This document shows, piece after piece, positions 1 through 11,560 of a stretch of 64,000 nucleotides of DNA (within the stretch, counting starts at the first letter, position 1; each line of letters opens with the position of its first letter). A model generated the notes under the pieces. It did no database searches, was not told the DNA's origin, and saw only the letters and a list, made by a program, of their open reading frames with translations. Position numbers and translations under genes: made by a program. Origin of the DNA: Liolophura sinensis (taxonomy: Eukaryota > Mollusca > Polyplacophora > Chitonida > Chitonidae); contig NC_088305.1 of assembly GCF_032854445.1 (NCBI RefSeq), positions 16,909,717 through 16,973,716 on the forward strand, in the 5' to 3' direction.

Positions 1-751
1 ACAAATATACAGCCCGACACAACAAATAAATAACGTTCATTCGGTGTGATTTGTCCTATCGACTCGTCGAATGAAAACTGACATAACATGATTCAATCTA
101 TATAATTCGACATATGTACATGTATGACGAATACCCTGAAAACACAAACAGTTGACAGCCGTGTCCGGAGTAATTCACCAGTCTTTTAAATCAGGTGGAG
201 AAGTTGAGCGAGAGGTATTTATTTCGCCTTTTGTTTTATTACAATCAAATCTTATAGGCAATGAATTTTCATACAATTCCTTTTCCTGGTGTAAAGGATA
301 TGAAAAGGAAAACTGTTTTGCCTACCTGATCAATATCATTTCTTCTGGCGAAAAAACTATAAGTATATAAGAATTCTCTCGATTAGATGATGATGTGAAT
401 TGACAGCCAATTTGTACAGATTACGGCAATGTCAAAACCAGTCTAAACCTGACTGCATCTATCGACCTCGTCAAGGTGTGTGGAGTCTTTGATTAATGTG
501 TTTACCAAAATTGTTTCAAGGAGTTCCTTTGTTTTAGGCTGTCTTCTTTTCTCAATAATATACAAAGCATGTGTCGTATATAAATATGTAATTGGAGAGA
601 AGAAGAGCGTATAAATGACTTATGTTCGTCTTGCTCTTTAGTGCATATCTGATGTTAGTTATAAATATATATGCTAAAAGAGAGTTTAATACGTTTAACG
701 CCTATTTTATCTATAACTCTATAACCTATTTTATGTCCAGTGGCACTTAGT

Positions 752-893
752 GTAGAGAGGCCCGTGAGTAACCAGCCGATGATTGTGCTTTCCACAGGTT
801 CTGCATGGTTCCCTACCACCATAATGCCTACAGTGCTGTGTGCTCTTGAGCACGATGTAAAATACTAGTCAGTTCAACAAATAAATAAATATA
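752..893 (+). mobile_element. SINE family A, degenerate copy
   Basis: It keeps the order of the family A 3' half: a bridge resembling the GATTGT..TTTCC block, then ACCACCATAATGC, a diverged CTTGAGCACGATGTAAAA segment, and an AAATAAATAAATA tail. The tRNA-like head is missing or unrecognisable. Heavy substitution suggests an old insertion. Left boundary is approximate. Confidence 0.6.
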
Positions 894-2499
894 AAGCATA
901 CAGGAAAGAGAGTTCAACCTAAGCATCGACATTGCAATGTCAGTAGTGTGTTTATTGAGACTAATCATAACAATTTACGCTACAAAATTAAGTGTGATGC
1001 TTAAATGTAGACTTCATTGCTACAGAGCTATTTTACGGTCGGGCCGCTCAGAAGTGGATTTCCGTCGATTTATTTCCTTGCAAGAATATCAGAATATTTC
1101 TGATCGTAATTTTGATTTAGAGTCAACTGTTCCAGGGTACATACTGCTTTTGAAGCTGTAAATGTCAGCCATTTATGCCCATCCTACGATCCAAGAGTAA
1201 GGGAAGTGAGGACTTTTCTTTTAGCGTAAAAGGTTTATGTAAACATATCTGTATTGAACATGGTGTTGTGTCTAACACAAGTGCATAATTTCTTTACATA
1301 ATAGATATTGTTACCCGAAAATAGTATACATTTTAAAGGTCTTTTATCTTGTGTTCTTTTTTGTTATGGTAGTTTCTGTTGTCAAAATTTTTTTGATATT
1401 TTTCCGCTCCTGTCGTCCTACTGCTCATCTGTGGTTCAATGGAACGAGTACAGTCATCCACAGCAAACATACGCTAAGTATAGGAATAAATCGATCTTTC
1501 TTGCTTTCAAGGCATGTATCACATGGTCCTTGTAGCAGAGAAGCCTTCACTTCCACGTGCAGAGTTATTACATTCACAGAAACCTTGTAAAAAAGCATCA
1601 ATATAAACACATGATAGGCTATACTGCTGCATTTTTTTAAACTCACGCTATCGTAGACTAAATCTCGAGTTTCCGCCACATATGAAAAACAGCTGGCTTA
1701 ATACGAACATTTCGCTGGAGTGGATAACTCGCCATGGAAGGCTTCGCCATTTGCTTTATTGGTGTTCGCAAGTCAAACTGGAGACACTGTGTCTGGTGAA
1801 CACTTGGTGATGTTTTTGCCTCGACCAGAAGAAAATATGACATTGACATTTTGTCACAGAGAGTATATGTGTGACTGATGCCTACTCTCCGCTAATCACC
1901 GAAGCCATGCCATGGCGGTTAAATCCTAATGGCGAGTGGAGATCAGCGCCTAGCGTCGGTCTGAACCTGGAGTCAGTCACACGCATGCTGAGGACATTCA
2001 TAGCCTAATCCTGCAGGATAATCCTTCTGTTTTTTTGCTGTTTGCTGCCGGCTATCGTTCTCCCTTACAAACTTGTGAAGGGGTGGCAGACGACGCGTCA
2101 CGTGACCTTTTGGAAAGCTTTTAACAGGTGACTCGTTAGCGCTGGCTCTCCTGGCTTATGTCTTGATCCGATCGCTCTGTCATTATGCAGTAAAACAAGT
2201 TTCAGTGCGTTAAAACCAGGAAAGCATTAGCTATTGTCTGATCTTTCCTTCTTAATGACTTAAAATGAAACAATTTCAACAGGAGAGGATATTCACACCT
2301 ATATCCTAACAGGCAATTAGGCGATGTGTAAAATCTGTCTGGAACGAGTCGAGCTGTGATGTAACCAAGTCTCTGGAACGTTTTATGGTGGACACTGTTT
2401 AACTGGTTTGCTAGCCACAGATGTGAATTGTTACACTACGTCTCTTACTGCAATATGTCTTTCTGTTCGTGATTCACTTCTCGTCTTAGGAAATTACGT

Positions 2500-2712
2500 C
2501 TCGCACTGTCTCCATTGCACCTACAGGTACGACGCCAACATTTTCATGCCATGAGACTGTGAAAGTCACACTGTCTCTATTGCCACCTTCCCGTGCGACG
2601 CCTTCATTTTCATATTATGGGGCTGCTCCTGTGACACTGTCTCTAATGCCCCCTACTGGGAGGACGCTTACATTTTCATGTTATGCGACTATACGTGTGA
2701 AACTCTCACAAG
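2500..2712 (+). repeat. Short tandem array, ~75-bp unit, about 3 copies
   Basis: A block built on CACTGTCTC..TTGC, then a GACGCC-type segment and CATTTTCAT, recurs about every 75 bases with many substitutions. Copies begin near 2,505, 2,567 and 2,635. No coding signal beyond chance open frame. Confidence 0.6.
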
Positions 2713-2996
2713 ATGCCGTATTTCTCCAGTTACGAGTGACCTTTCGCCAGTTATTACACTGCCACGTCTTTTACCAGTGAGGTCGCGTGTTCGGATTCAG
2801 TTCTCCTTGCGTTTGCTGCAGCTTTGAGTTAAGTAGTTTGCCGTTTACCTTTGGAAGGTTGGTAATTTACTTCCGTGTCCATTAACTAAACTAACCGTCA
2901 TAGTGTAATTGAAAACTACTTAAAAAACCCTTAAACAGTAACACATTCAAATACAAGTAAACATGTTTTTTCCTATAAAGTTAACAACTTGCAGGG

Positions 2997-3250
2997 GGCC
3001 TACTTGGCCGAGTTGCTTAGCATGCATGCAAGCGCGGCGCATGGACCCATTGATGTTGGTAAGAATTTAAGTCCAGCTCAGTCTGGCTACCTCTCCGGCC
3101 ATACACGGGAAGGTCTGACATAAACATGCGGTTGGTTGAGGATTTCTTCCGGGCTCTGCCCGGCTTCCTCCCAAGATAATGCTGGTCGCTGTGGTATGAG
3201 TGAAATATTTTTGAGGACGGCCTAAAACACCAACCAAATAAATAAATAAC
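2997..3250 (+). mobile_element. SINE family A, near full length
   Basis: The head resembles a tRNA (GGGGCCTACTTGGCCGAGTT), followed by a B-box-like TTTAAGTCCAG, the central TGGCT..CCTCTCCGGCC block, CTTCCTCCCA..ATAATGCTGG, and the family 3' module ending in CACCAACCAAATAAATAAATA. Diverged TAACAAC sequences flank both ends and may be remnants of a target-site duplication. Confidence 0.85.
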
Positions 3251-4496
3251 AACGCGTAAGCTTGTCCTTTAAGAAACTTTTAGTGACTCATTCAAGGTAT
3301 TCCAGAAGTGGACATTTTTTTCTAAAAAGGACATGATAGTTATGATTGAATACATGCTTAGCTGAGAGCGTGAAACGTCATAGGATTTTGGTTGATGGAC
3401 TGTATGCCAATGTCCGATTTGAAGCCTTCATATTTCTCCCCGGACATGTACCCACAAACCAAATCTTTCAGTTTAAACAAATGTTACTGCTGGGCATTGT
3501 AGATGGGGCCATATGAATCTCCCAGATATTAGCAACGTTAATATGCGTATATAGGCCTACTATGACTTTGATGCGAGCTGTATGTTTCCGGTGTGATCAA
3601 CATTTACTTATTCGCTATTATTCGGTATTGTATGTGCACGGGTGTCGTTAATGTCTGAATATTGTGTTGATTTCTCGACGTGTAAAACTGTTCCCCAATA
3701 TATAAGTTGAACAGTCAGGAGTATGGCGTTAGGCGACAAGCAAATAAATGTGATGATCGAAAGCTCTGTATAGTAGAGGCTTGAACGGAGGATAGTCTTT
3801 AAACACGTGATTGAGCTATTGAAAGAAAGATGTCTAACGTCGTACGAAATAATATTTTTCTTACATGACAGTCATGTTTATGTGTACATGAAGCCGGGAA
3901 CAGCCCAAAGAAAATCCTTACCCCTCGTCTTATGTCTGATAAAATCTTGATTAAAACCCGGTACGACAGCTGAATTTGAACCTGGGATTAGCTGAAAAAG
4001 GCAGCAGTTAAAACGAGATTCTATGCTGTCAGGTCTTGTTCAGAAAACTATAGATTAGAAACGCAGAAAGGACATGAGTAATTGGTTAGAGGCAAAATTT
4101 CTCTATATATTAAATATACAGGGTTAGAACAGCTGGTGGTATTTGAGATCGCGTTTATAAGTTCGCCTGTATTTGTCTTATCATTCTTAATGTTTATTGA
4201 GAACGGAACAAGGTAATATTTCACGGCATGAAGCCGCCATGGAGTTAAATTTTAATACGCGAACAGCACGAATTGTGCGCATGGCGGCGCTAATACAACC
4301 AAGGTCACAGTGTAGGCATTGTGTGCACACATCTTGTGAGGATTCTATATCTGAATTCGTGTCCCTATTTACCACTCTATATTAGGACCATGTTTCACGG
4401 TAAGATTATATGCAGTAAGCTCCGTAAAAAGCAAATCCGGGGTCCAATCTCGAACCTTTGCACTGCTTTGCTAAGCGCTCGTCATAGGAGGAATGT

Positions 4497-4640
4497 GCAA
4501 AGTACTGGATGGACTGGTGCCTGCACAATGTGGCTAGTGGGGGCGTGGTATCTGGTGTCTTCTGCAGGGCGTCCCAGTGGGCCAGCACTATAACTATGTA
4601 GGCATTGGGCCCTGCCTGCTATAAGAGCTAGTATTGTGGT
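4497..4640 (+). mobile_element. SINE family B fragment (variant body, no tail)
   Basis: The stretch with GGATGGACTGGTGCCTG, GTGGGGGCGTGGTATCTGG and a GCCAGCACTATAA end matches the body of the variant family B copy at 34.6-35.0 kb. The CACTCACT tail and the tRNA-like head are absent. Boundaries are approximate. Confidence 0.55.
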
Positions 4641-5098
4641 CTTTAGAACAAAACACTAACTGAAAAAAAAAACATTCCGCATCTCGCTGAATACGTTTCA
4701 CCATTTGCCTGTAGTCCAACGACCGTTACTGAACTGATTTTTTCTCTTTTAAGCAGTCGTTAATATTATATCGTTATAATGGCTATATTTTTACACATTT
4801 TAAGAAAACGTCATGCTAGTAGGGTGTATTTAACAAAAATTAGTCTGCATCCGCTCAGCATCATTTAAGCAAAATATTTAGCATCGTTACATTCCAAGCA
4901 AAAATGTTAAAGCTTGGTAATTAATCTACACGTTTGTTCTATCTCTTGTTTACTTCATTGTTATTTTAAGCCATACTCAAGAATATTTCATTTATAAATG
5001 TGATTTCGGTCACTTTTATGGTCGCAGGAACTTTCCCACGTGTGATGTACATAGTTGAAAGACCATGATGTTAACAGCACGTCATCCTTCTAGAATCT

Positions 5099-5369
5099 AG
5101 AATCTGTCACTTCCTCGCTTGGCGTTCAGCATGAAGGGGATAGTGCAACGACTGGTTGACCCGTATCAGTATAATGGCTCGGGCGGGGCGGCTTACTTGC
5201 CTTCGGTATGTCGTCTCAGTGAAGCAGCACTAAATAAAAGAGCGGTGGAAATCCGTCCTGTAACAAGGAGGCACATTACACGTACATGCACCCTAAGGAT
5301 TCCTTCGTCGTCATATGACTGAAAAATTGTTGAGTACGACGTTAAACCCCAAGTACTCACTCACTCACT
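5099..5369 (+). mobile_element. SINE family B, 5'-truncated, with 13-bp target-site duplication
   Basis: The body begins at CTTGGCGTTCAGCAT, contains GGTTGACCCGTATCA and CGTCTCAGTGAAGCAGCAC, then the 3' module (CGTCGTCATATGACTGAAAA, GAGTACGACGTTAAACCCC) and a CACTCACTCACTC tail. The direct repeat CCTTCTAGAATCT occurs at 5,086-5,098 and 5,370-5,382, exactly flanking it. The tRNA-like head found in the 24.5-kb copy is missing, so this looks like a 5'-truncated insertion. Confidence 0.85.
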
Positions 5370-6519
5370 CCTTCTAGAATCTCGAAATCTTCTATGTTGG
5401 CACCACATTTAATGAATAAAAACATGAAAACTATTTAAAGTTACCAGGCCTTGAGGAAGCTAAGTCCTACGGCGGTATCCTAGGTCCTAGGCCCTGCGAA
5501 AATAAACTGGAATCAGAGAGAGTCCGTTTACAACTCTCCACTCAAAACGGCTGACTTCACCCTCTTCCTGATAGACAACATTCCTTCAAATTATAGTTTT
5601 GCTAATTCCCTATATCAAACCGAAGGATTCGGTTGACAGCGTGAATAGTAATTTAAAAACTCCACCTGTACGTTTGATAAAAAAAGAAATAGGCGTGAAA
5701 CTCGCCTGTACAGAGAGTCTCTTATACTGGAGATGTCCTTGACAACCGAGGTGTCTGGGCCCTTGTTGAGAGCCGTGCTCCAAGGCAATGCTCGAGTACA
5801 TCGAGTACACGTATAGAGCGGGCCTGTATTGATTCGCCCGCGCCGATCCGCTGAGTGGCGCAAGTCAGCCGTCAGGTGAAGCTTACACAGCCGCTCCCTT
5901 TCACTTCCTCGCGGAGCCCTCTGGTTACGCGACTCGCCTGGGCGCCCCGACAAAAAACAGTTGTCAGCAACACTTTAGGGGAAGTAGAAAATTGAAGATG
6001 CACTTCAGCATGGATCGTGCGTCACGCTTTTGCAGGTTTGATTACGTGCTGTGCCCATGGATTAAATGGGAATGAATCAGTCACACCAGAAACCGCCAGC
6101 ATCTGGGCGAGTGTTTGATGTCGCTAAGAAAAGGTTATGTTGTGAATCGTTCGCGAAACGTTGACTAGAATCAAATCTGCTGACTAGTGGGCCCCGGTAT
6201 TGGTGGAATATGCAAATTAGCCGTCTGTCTGGAAATAACCGAAAGTAAGCTGGAGGTTGCCTGTTAAAACCAATGCTAAATGCAAATGACTTTTGTGGTG
6301 TTGTCACCTTCTTCTGTACACAGAAAATACAGTTTTCTCGCAGCCTCTATTCCCGTTTTTCTAGCCTGTACCAAATTTAAACTACGTGAATGTGTTTTCT
6401 TCTCCTATAAGAAAGGCCGCGTGTGGCGAATGTTGAAATATTTCGCAGAAGAAAGATTTGATGTGCATGTTTTGATGTGAATTCGTCAGTGTGGATTTTT
6501 CAAGCATTCCCAACAAGCA

Positions 6520-6557
6520 TTATTTTTTTTTTATTTTTTTGCCTTTGTCTTTTCTAG
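6520..6557 (+). promoter_or_regulatory. Splice acceptor with long polypyrimidine tract
   Basis: A T-rich run leads into TTTTCTAG, with the AG at 6,556-6,557, and defines the 5' edge of the first receptor coding exon. It implies an upstream non-coding exon. The in-frame TAA at 6,579-6,581 shows translation begins inside this exon if this acceptor is used. Confidence 0.7.
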
Positions 6558-6599
6558 GAATATCTCCACGCTGGTTTGTAAGTGAGGTGTAGCTCCAAA

Positions 6600-7074
6600 A
6601 TGACCACCATGTTGTGTCGTGACAGATTTGGTCTTTTCAAAGTGGACACCTACAAGCTGTTAACGTGTTCAATGTGCTATGCGTACCTGTTCCCGAATAG
6701 CTCTGAATTACACGTGGACTGGGCAGGAACACCATTTCGCCTGACGGCCATGAATGGTTCTAAGTTTGCACCTGGAACGCTGTATGCTCCCGACATACAG
6801 AACGTCAGTATCAGGTCGCTAATATGCTCTACTCTGGAGGACATCGAATGCTCTAACTGGATCATGTGCTGCCAGGATGCCATCAATTGCTGTGAAAGGC
6901 AGATAGCAATTGCAAAGCTTAGTGGCAATGCAAATTCTTCAAGTCCAGGTGTGACACCCAAATCCGCCAATTGTCCGATGACTTGGGATGGTTACGCCTG
7001 TTGGGATAGTGCCTCGCCCGGAACTCAGCTTTCTCAGTCGTGTCCTGCCTTTATTGATCAGAGTGACTCTACAG
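6600..7074 (+). CDS. Class B GPCR, coding exon 1: N-terminus and first half of hormone-binding domain
   Basis: Residues 1-158 (exon probably from 6,558). The first in-frame ATG is 6,600. A second at 6,609 sits in a stronger context (ACCACCATG), and either could be used. The ectodomain is Cys-rich: C76, C84, the paired C90-C91 and C97-C98, then the secretin-family signature CPMTWDGYACW (C125, C134) and C148. Sequons lie at N33, N52, N68 and N112. A hydrophobic stretch at about 18-31 is only a weak signal peptide, so the true start could differ. The exon ends in a GTAAGG donor at 7,075 with one base left over (phase 1). The 12 exons give 554 residues, a normal length for the family. These receptors bind peptide hormones at the plasma membrane and usually couple to Gs and cAMP. 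The DGYACW motif and WTNYTAC in exon 2 recall calcitonin/PDF-type receptors. Subfamily is inference. Confidence 0.88.
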
Positions 7075-7410
7075 GTAAGGCAACTGTTTTTGTGAACTTT
7101 TCTCTAACTTTCTCTGTGTACACTATCTGTTTTTATTGTATACTGCCTCTTTACCTTATATATATGCTTCGTGTTGAATAAAATTACCACCTTCGATTTT
7201 TAAGAAACAGTTGCAATCAAAGCGCAACTGCGATGATTTTACACTTTTATACCTCCATAGTTTTTATTGGTAAGTGTTGACTGTTGTGATATGGAACGTT
7301 TACTATGACTGATAATTTTAGGTTTTTTAGCAAAATTATGCGAAAAGCGTTTTGTTTAGGTATGTAAAATCGTTGTCACAAAATGTATCTTTGTACAACT
7401 TATGATTGTG

Positions 7411-7572
7411 ACTTCCTCTCCGACCGTACATGGGAAGGTCTTCCAGCAATCTGCGGTTGGTCGTGGGTTCCCCCCAGGCTATGCCCGGTTTCCTCCTACT
7501 AGAATGCTGGCCGCCGTCATATTAGTGAAATATTCTTGAGTACGCCGTGAAACGCCAATCAAATAAATAAAC
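7411..7572 (+). mobile_element. SINE family A, 5'-truncated
   Basis: Starts at the CTTCCTCTCCGACCGTACAT block and runs through GGTCGTGGGTT, GGTTTCCTCCTAC and the conserved GTGAAATATTCTTGAGTACG module to an AAATAAATAAA tail. It lacks the tRNA-like head. Possible short direct repeats (ATTGTGAC / TAGTGTGAC) flank it. Confidence 0.85.
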
Positions 7573-9405
7573 AGATATTAGTGTGACAGGCGATAAGTTG
7601 TTTCTTTCTTTGTGGATGATTGCGTATTCGTTATTTTACCAGATTAACTGGTTAATCGTTTCCGTTAATCTTCATTCCTCTATCGACAATTAGAATGCAA
7701 TCAAAGATGTGGGACGTGTAGTATTGCAAACACTACGAAGGCAGATAATAGTTAAGAAAGGTTACGTGTAATTAGTGAGGAGTGATTCCTACCTGGCGGC
7801 TAGACCCTTTTATCTCTTAGGGGCCATGTGTATCCTTAAAACCGCCGTGTACCACAGGGAAGGCTTAGGACTGGCTTACTTCAAAGAAATAGGAGCTGAG
7901 TCCTAGGACTGAGGCGAATGGTCGCGTTTGAGGAGTGATTTGTGTTGGTGTAAATGTTACTGTGACACGAAAACCGATTTTAGTAAAACCACCTTCAGTA
8001 GATTTGCTATGTAAAGAAATCCGTTTCTATCAGCCACTCACTGAACTAACGCAGGTAATGAGCCTGATCCCATAGATTAAAGCGAGGTCCAAGACTTCTT
8101 TTTTCTTTCCTCACCTCTGATGTACTTTTGTGAAGCTTTACAAGCTTCAAATCGGCAATCGATTATTGGTATGATCAATTTAATTTTGCCTGTAGTTCAT
8201 TTCGTGCACGCCATATCTGCATGCATCAGGGTTCTTGGGCAGATCGCCGCAGCACACAGAAAAGGTTCCAGGGTACGCGAGCCACTATATCAACCGTGTA
8301 ATAAAGTATCGACTGTGCTGAGTATCAGTGCAGGAGCTTTAATATTATTCTGCTTGCTGTAAAGGCCATGTGGATATTACGCCAAACAGCATCTCGGGTT
8401 AGAAAGTGGAAAAACTGCGTTGCTTGGGGTTAGGTAGCACTTTCATACCGCTCTCTGTTTTTTCCCAGCGCCCACACTAACTATGCCAACAGCCTTGAGA
8501 ATGTTAACAGCTCAATTTGCGAATTTACGTGGGTATTCCAAACAGATTTCAAAAATACAAACATTAACGGAATGCAAAATTGGTCGTGACGACACATGAC
8601 CTTTCAAACGTCTAAAATATTAGGGATCTAGGACCGTAATTCGGTCCGTGTTCGGTTAGAAATATAGACAGATGGGGGTGGGGACACAGGCTGTAAGTAT
8701 ATAGATCTGGTGGCAGTCACGTAGTCAGGTTTAATGGCTTGTATTCAGTGCATTTATGGCGTGCAAACAGGCATCGTGAAAAAGGAAATTCGGGTGAATT
8801 TTGAATGATAATGCCAGAGAGCGTTGGTGTAATAGGATTCCCTATGTTTTATTGGCGAAACCACCATTCTTTACAACTAAAGCAAGTCATAAAGATCCCA
8901 GTCTAGCCACAGAAATATTTATAAACCGATTTTTGTAACCTTTTTAGGAAGGGCTTGTCGCCTTTAAACAAGACACATTCTTTCCACAAAAAAACACTTC
9001 CTAAATGTACGAGAATTCAAAATGGATACACAAACTTTGTGAGATTCGTATCACAGATTCAACATACTCTTCATGGTTTCTGAATATCCAGCAGAAAGCC
9101 AGCTTTGTGGAAGTCAAGACAGTTTTAATACTTTACGTTCTGAAATATCGAAAAGCCTCGATGTGTATTTTAATTAAATATACCAAATTTTAAAATGATC
9201 ATAACCAGTTTTGTGGAGTCAATGGTTTATGTTTTTACTGTTTGTGGTAAGGGTTTTCCAGTTTTTAACTCATTTTTACAAAACATTCCTACCATCGGTA
9301 TTCAAGTACTACTTCACAGTACGAAGTTCCATGTGTTTCACGGAACATTCTTGTGAGTATGCATGTAATAATTCAGAAATTATATATGGGGATTAAAAAA
9401 ACATT

Positions 9406-9631
9406 TGACCCAGGAGCTCTCACCAATGTGGTCGCTGTGAGTTCAAGTCCATCTAATGCCGGTTTCCTCTCCGGTCGTAAGTGGGAAGGTCTTCAGCAAC
9501 CTGCGGATTGTCGTGGGTGTCCCCCGGGCTCCGACCGGTTTCCTCCCACCATAATGCTGGCTGCCGTCTTGTAAGTGAAATATTCTTGAGTACGGGGTAA
9601 AACATCAATCAAATAAATAAATAAATGAATC
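9406..9631 (+). mobile_element. SINE family A, 5'-truncated, with target-site duplication
   Basis: Begins inside the head (ACCCAGGAGCTCTCACC), keeps the B box GAGTTCAAGTCC, the central blocks and the tail AAATAAATAAATAAATG. The direct repeat AAAAAACATT lies at 9,396-9,405 and 9,632-9,641, consistent with target-primed insertion. Confidence 0.88.
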
Positions 9632-10539
9632 AAAAAACATTAACTTGAATTCAGAAATCAACAATGTCAGAATTTAGAAATAGTCTTTATCATTTGAAGA
9701 CTCTCTGAAAACGTAATTTCACTAGTTTGAGACCGACGTGTTTCAATTCATGCAGCGCAGTTTTTTTTTACTGTATTAAATGACACTATGAAAACACGCC
9801 AGAGTTGTCCTCAGATATCTGCTTACTTCCCCGTGCGTCAATTTGGCATCAAAATTCTGTGTGTGCCAGAATGTTCAATAAAAAAGAATGCTGAAATAAC
9901 TTCACTACATAGGGATTAATTTTCTTCCAGCTGTTGGGCTACGTCTAACTTTGACCAACGATTGGTTATTTTCGGAAATAGTTTTCATCACCCTTGCAGG
10001 GAAGTTAAAAGAGATTCAAACTGGCCTTATCCGAAAGCTCATCTTACTTTATCTTTATCTTGTCTCCCTTATCTGTGTAACAGAGCAATGGTCTACTCTC
10101 ACGCCGACTTTATGGCGATGCCAGTAATTGCAAGTCTGACATCTTAAACTATCCAGTCCCAGAAATCCACCATGCATTTCTACAACATGGCCTTAATCTA
10201 TCAGGTCTGGATGTCTTATCTATATGGTGTGAAATCCGCGATTAGTTCAGCTTATACGTCATCATTCTTCCATTCGGGGATCTGAGTGATATATATGCTG
10301 TAGTTAACATTCATATCATAGTTTGGGAAAAATGAAAATGGGAAAATCTGTCATTTTAGTTTAATTTAAGTTATTTGTAAGATAATTTGTAAGTATCAGT
10401 GAAGATTTGAAAACATAAATCCATTTCGTGTTTCATATATCCAGCCTTAGTTTGTTGTCTGTCAAGGGGGTTTTCGTAATTAGTCTTGCTTTTATGGTTC
10501 TAAAACTCTCATTTTCGTTTGATGGACCGTGTAAGACTT

Positions 10540-11560
10540 TCAGATGTTAGTATAGTGTTGTTTGTATGAATGTAGGACCTAGTACAGGCGTTGTTTGAAT
10601 GTCGTGTCTGTAAAGGCTGTTACGTCATTGTCCTACTTGGAACGGGTTTTTTGTGAATGTCATGTCTGATAAGTTCTGTACGTATTTACGAAATATGACA
10701 CGGATTTTGCTCGAATTTACCGCCATGGCGGGACGTAATTGTCTAACATGGCACGCGTGCTTTTTGAATGTCCTGCCTGCTAAAAGTGGTACGTAATTGT
10801 CGGACTAGGCACGTGTGTTGTTTAAATGTCAGAACCTGGACGGGTGTTACTTGAATGGCGTCTGATAAGGGCAGAACGTAATTGTCGAACGTGGACACTG
10901 GTTATTTGAATGACGTGTCTCGTTAAGGGCGGTACACAATTTTGGGCCTGGTGCGGTCGATATTTGAATGGCGTGTCTGGTAAACCGTGGTACGTAATTG
11001 TCGGACCTGGTTAGGGCGTTATTTGAATGATGTGTCTGTTAAGGTCTGTACGTAATTGTCGGACCTGGACAGGTGTCACTCAAATGTCGTGTCTGGTAAG
11101 GGCGGTATGTAATTGTCGGATCATGTAAGGTTGTTATTTGAATAGCATGTCTGGCAAGGCCTGTACGTAATTGTCGGGACTTGTGTTTTGTGAACGGCGT
11201 GTCTAGTAAAGGCGGTACGTAACTGTCGGACATGTTGCGATTGGTATATGAGTCGCATACCTAGTAAGGGCGGTATGTAATTGTCAAACTTGACACGGGT
11301 GTTTTGTGAATGGCGTGTCTGATAAGGGTGGTATGTAATTGTCGGACTTGTCATGGGTGTTTTGTGAATGGCGTGTCTGATAAGGGTGGTACGTAATTGT
11401 CGGACTTTTCACGGGTGTTTTGTGAATGGCGTGTGTGATAAGGGTGGTACGTAATTGTCGGATATCTTGCGGTCGATATTTGAATGTCGTGTATGGTATC
11501 GGGCTGTGAGCCATTGTCGCACCTGGTGTGGACGGTACACAACTGTCGACCCCAAGTAGA
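10540..11560 (+). repeat. Minisatellite, ~59-bp unit, about 17 copies
   Basis: The unit has three landmarks: GAATGNCGTGTCTGGTAAG, GGCGGTACGTAATTGTCGGA, and a variable link such as CTTGACACGGGTGTTTTGT. Copies are most alike at about 11,230-11,460 and increasingly diverged to the left of 10,800 and at the right edge. Period varies by a few bases, so long open frames on the minus strand (repeating DNYIPPL-like peptides) are by-products of the repeat, not genes. It lies deep in receptor intron 1. Confidence 0.9.

Larger units (their letters stand above)
1..6557. other. Non-coding flank upstream of the receptor gene
   Basis: I see no convincing exon here. All open frames are short, lack splice context and match no family I recognise. 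It holds a degenerate SINE (about 752-893), a short tandem array (about 2,500-2,710), a family A SINE (2,997-3,250) and two family B pieces (4,497-4,640 and 5,099-5,369). The strong splice acceptor at 6,556-6,557 implies at least one non-coding 5' exon of the receptor here or further upstream, but I cannot place it. Confidence 0.6.

Noticed and set aside
5119-5322. Small open frame ending TCTLRIPSSSYD, repeated at 24,564-24,782
   Set aside because: Both lie in family B SINE bodies, and the shared peptide reflects the repeat, not a gene.
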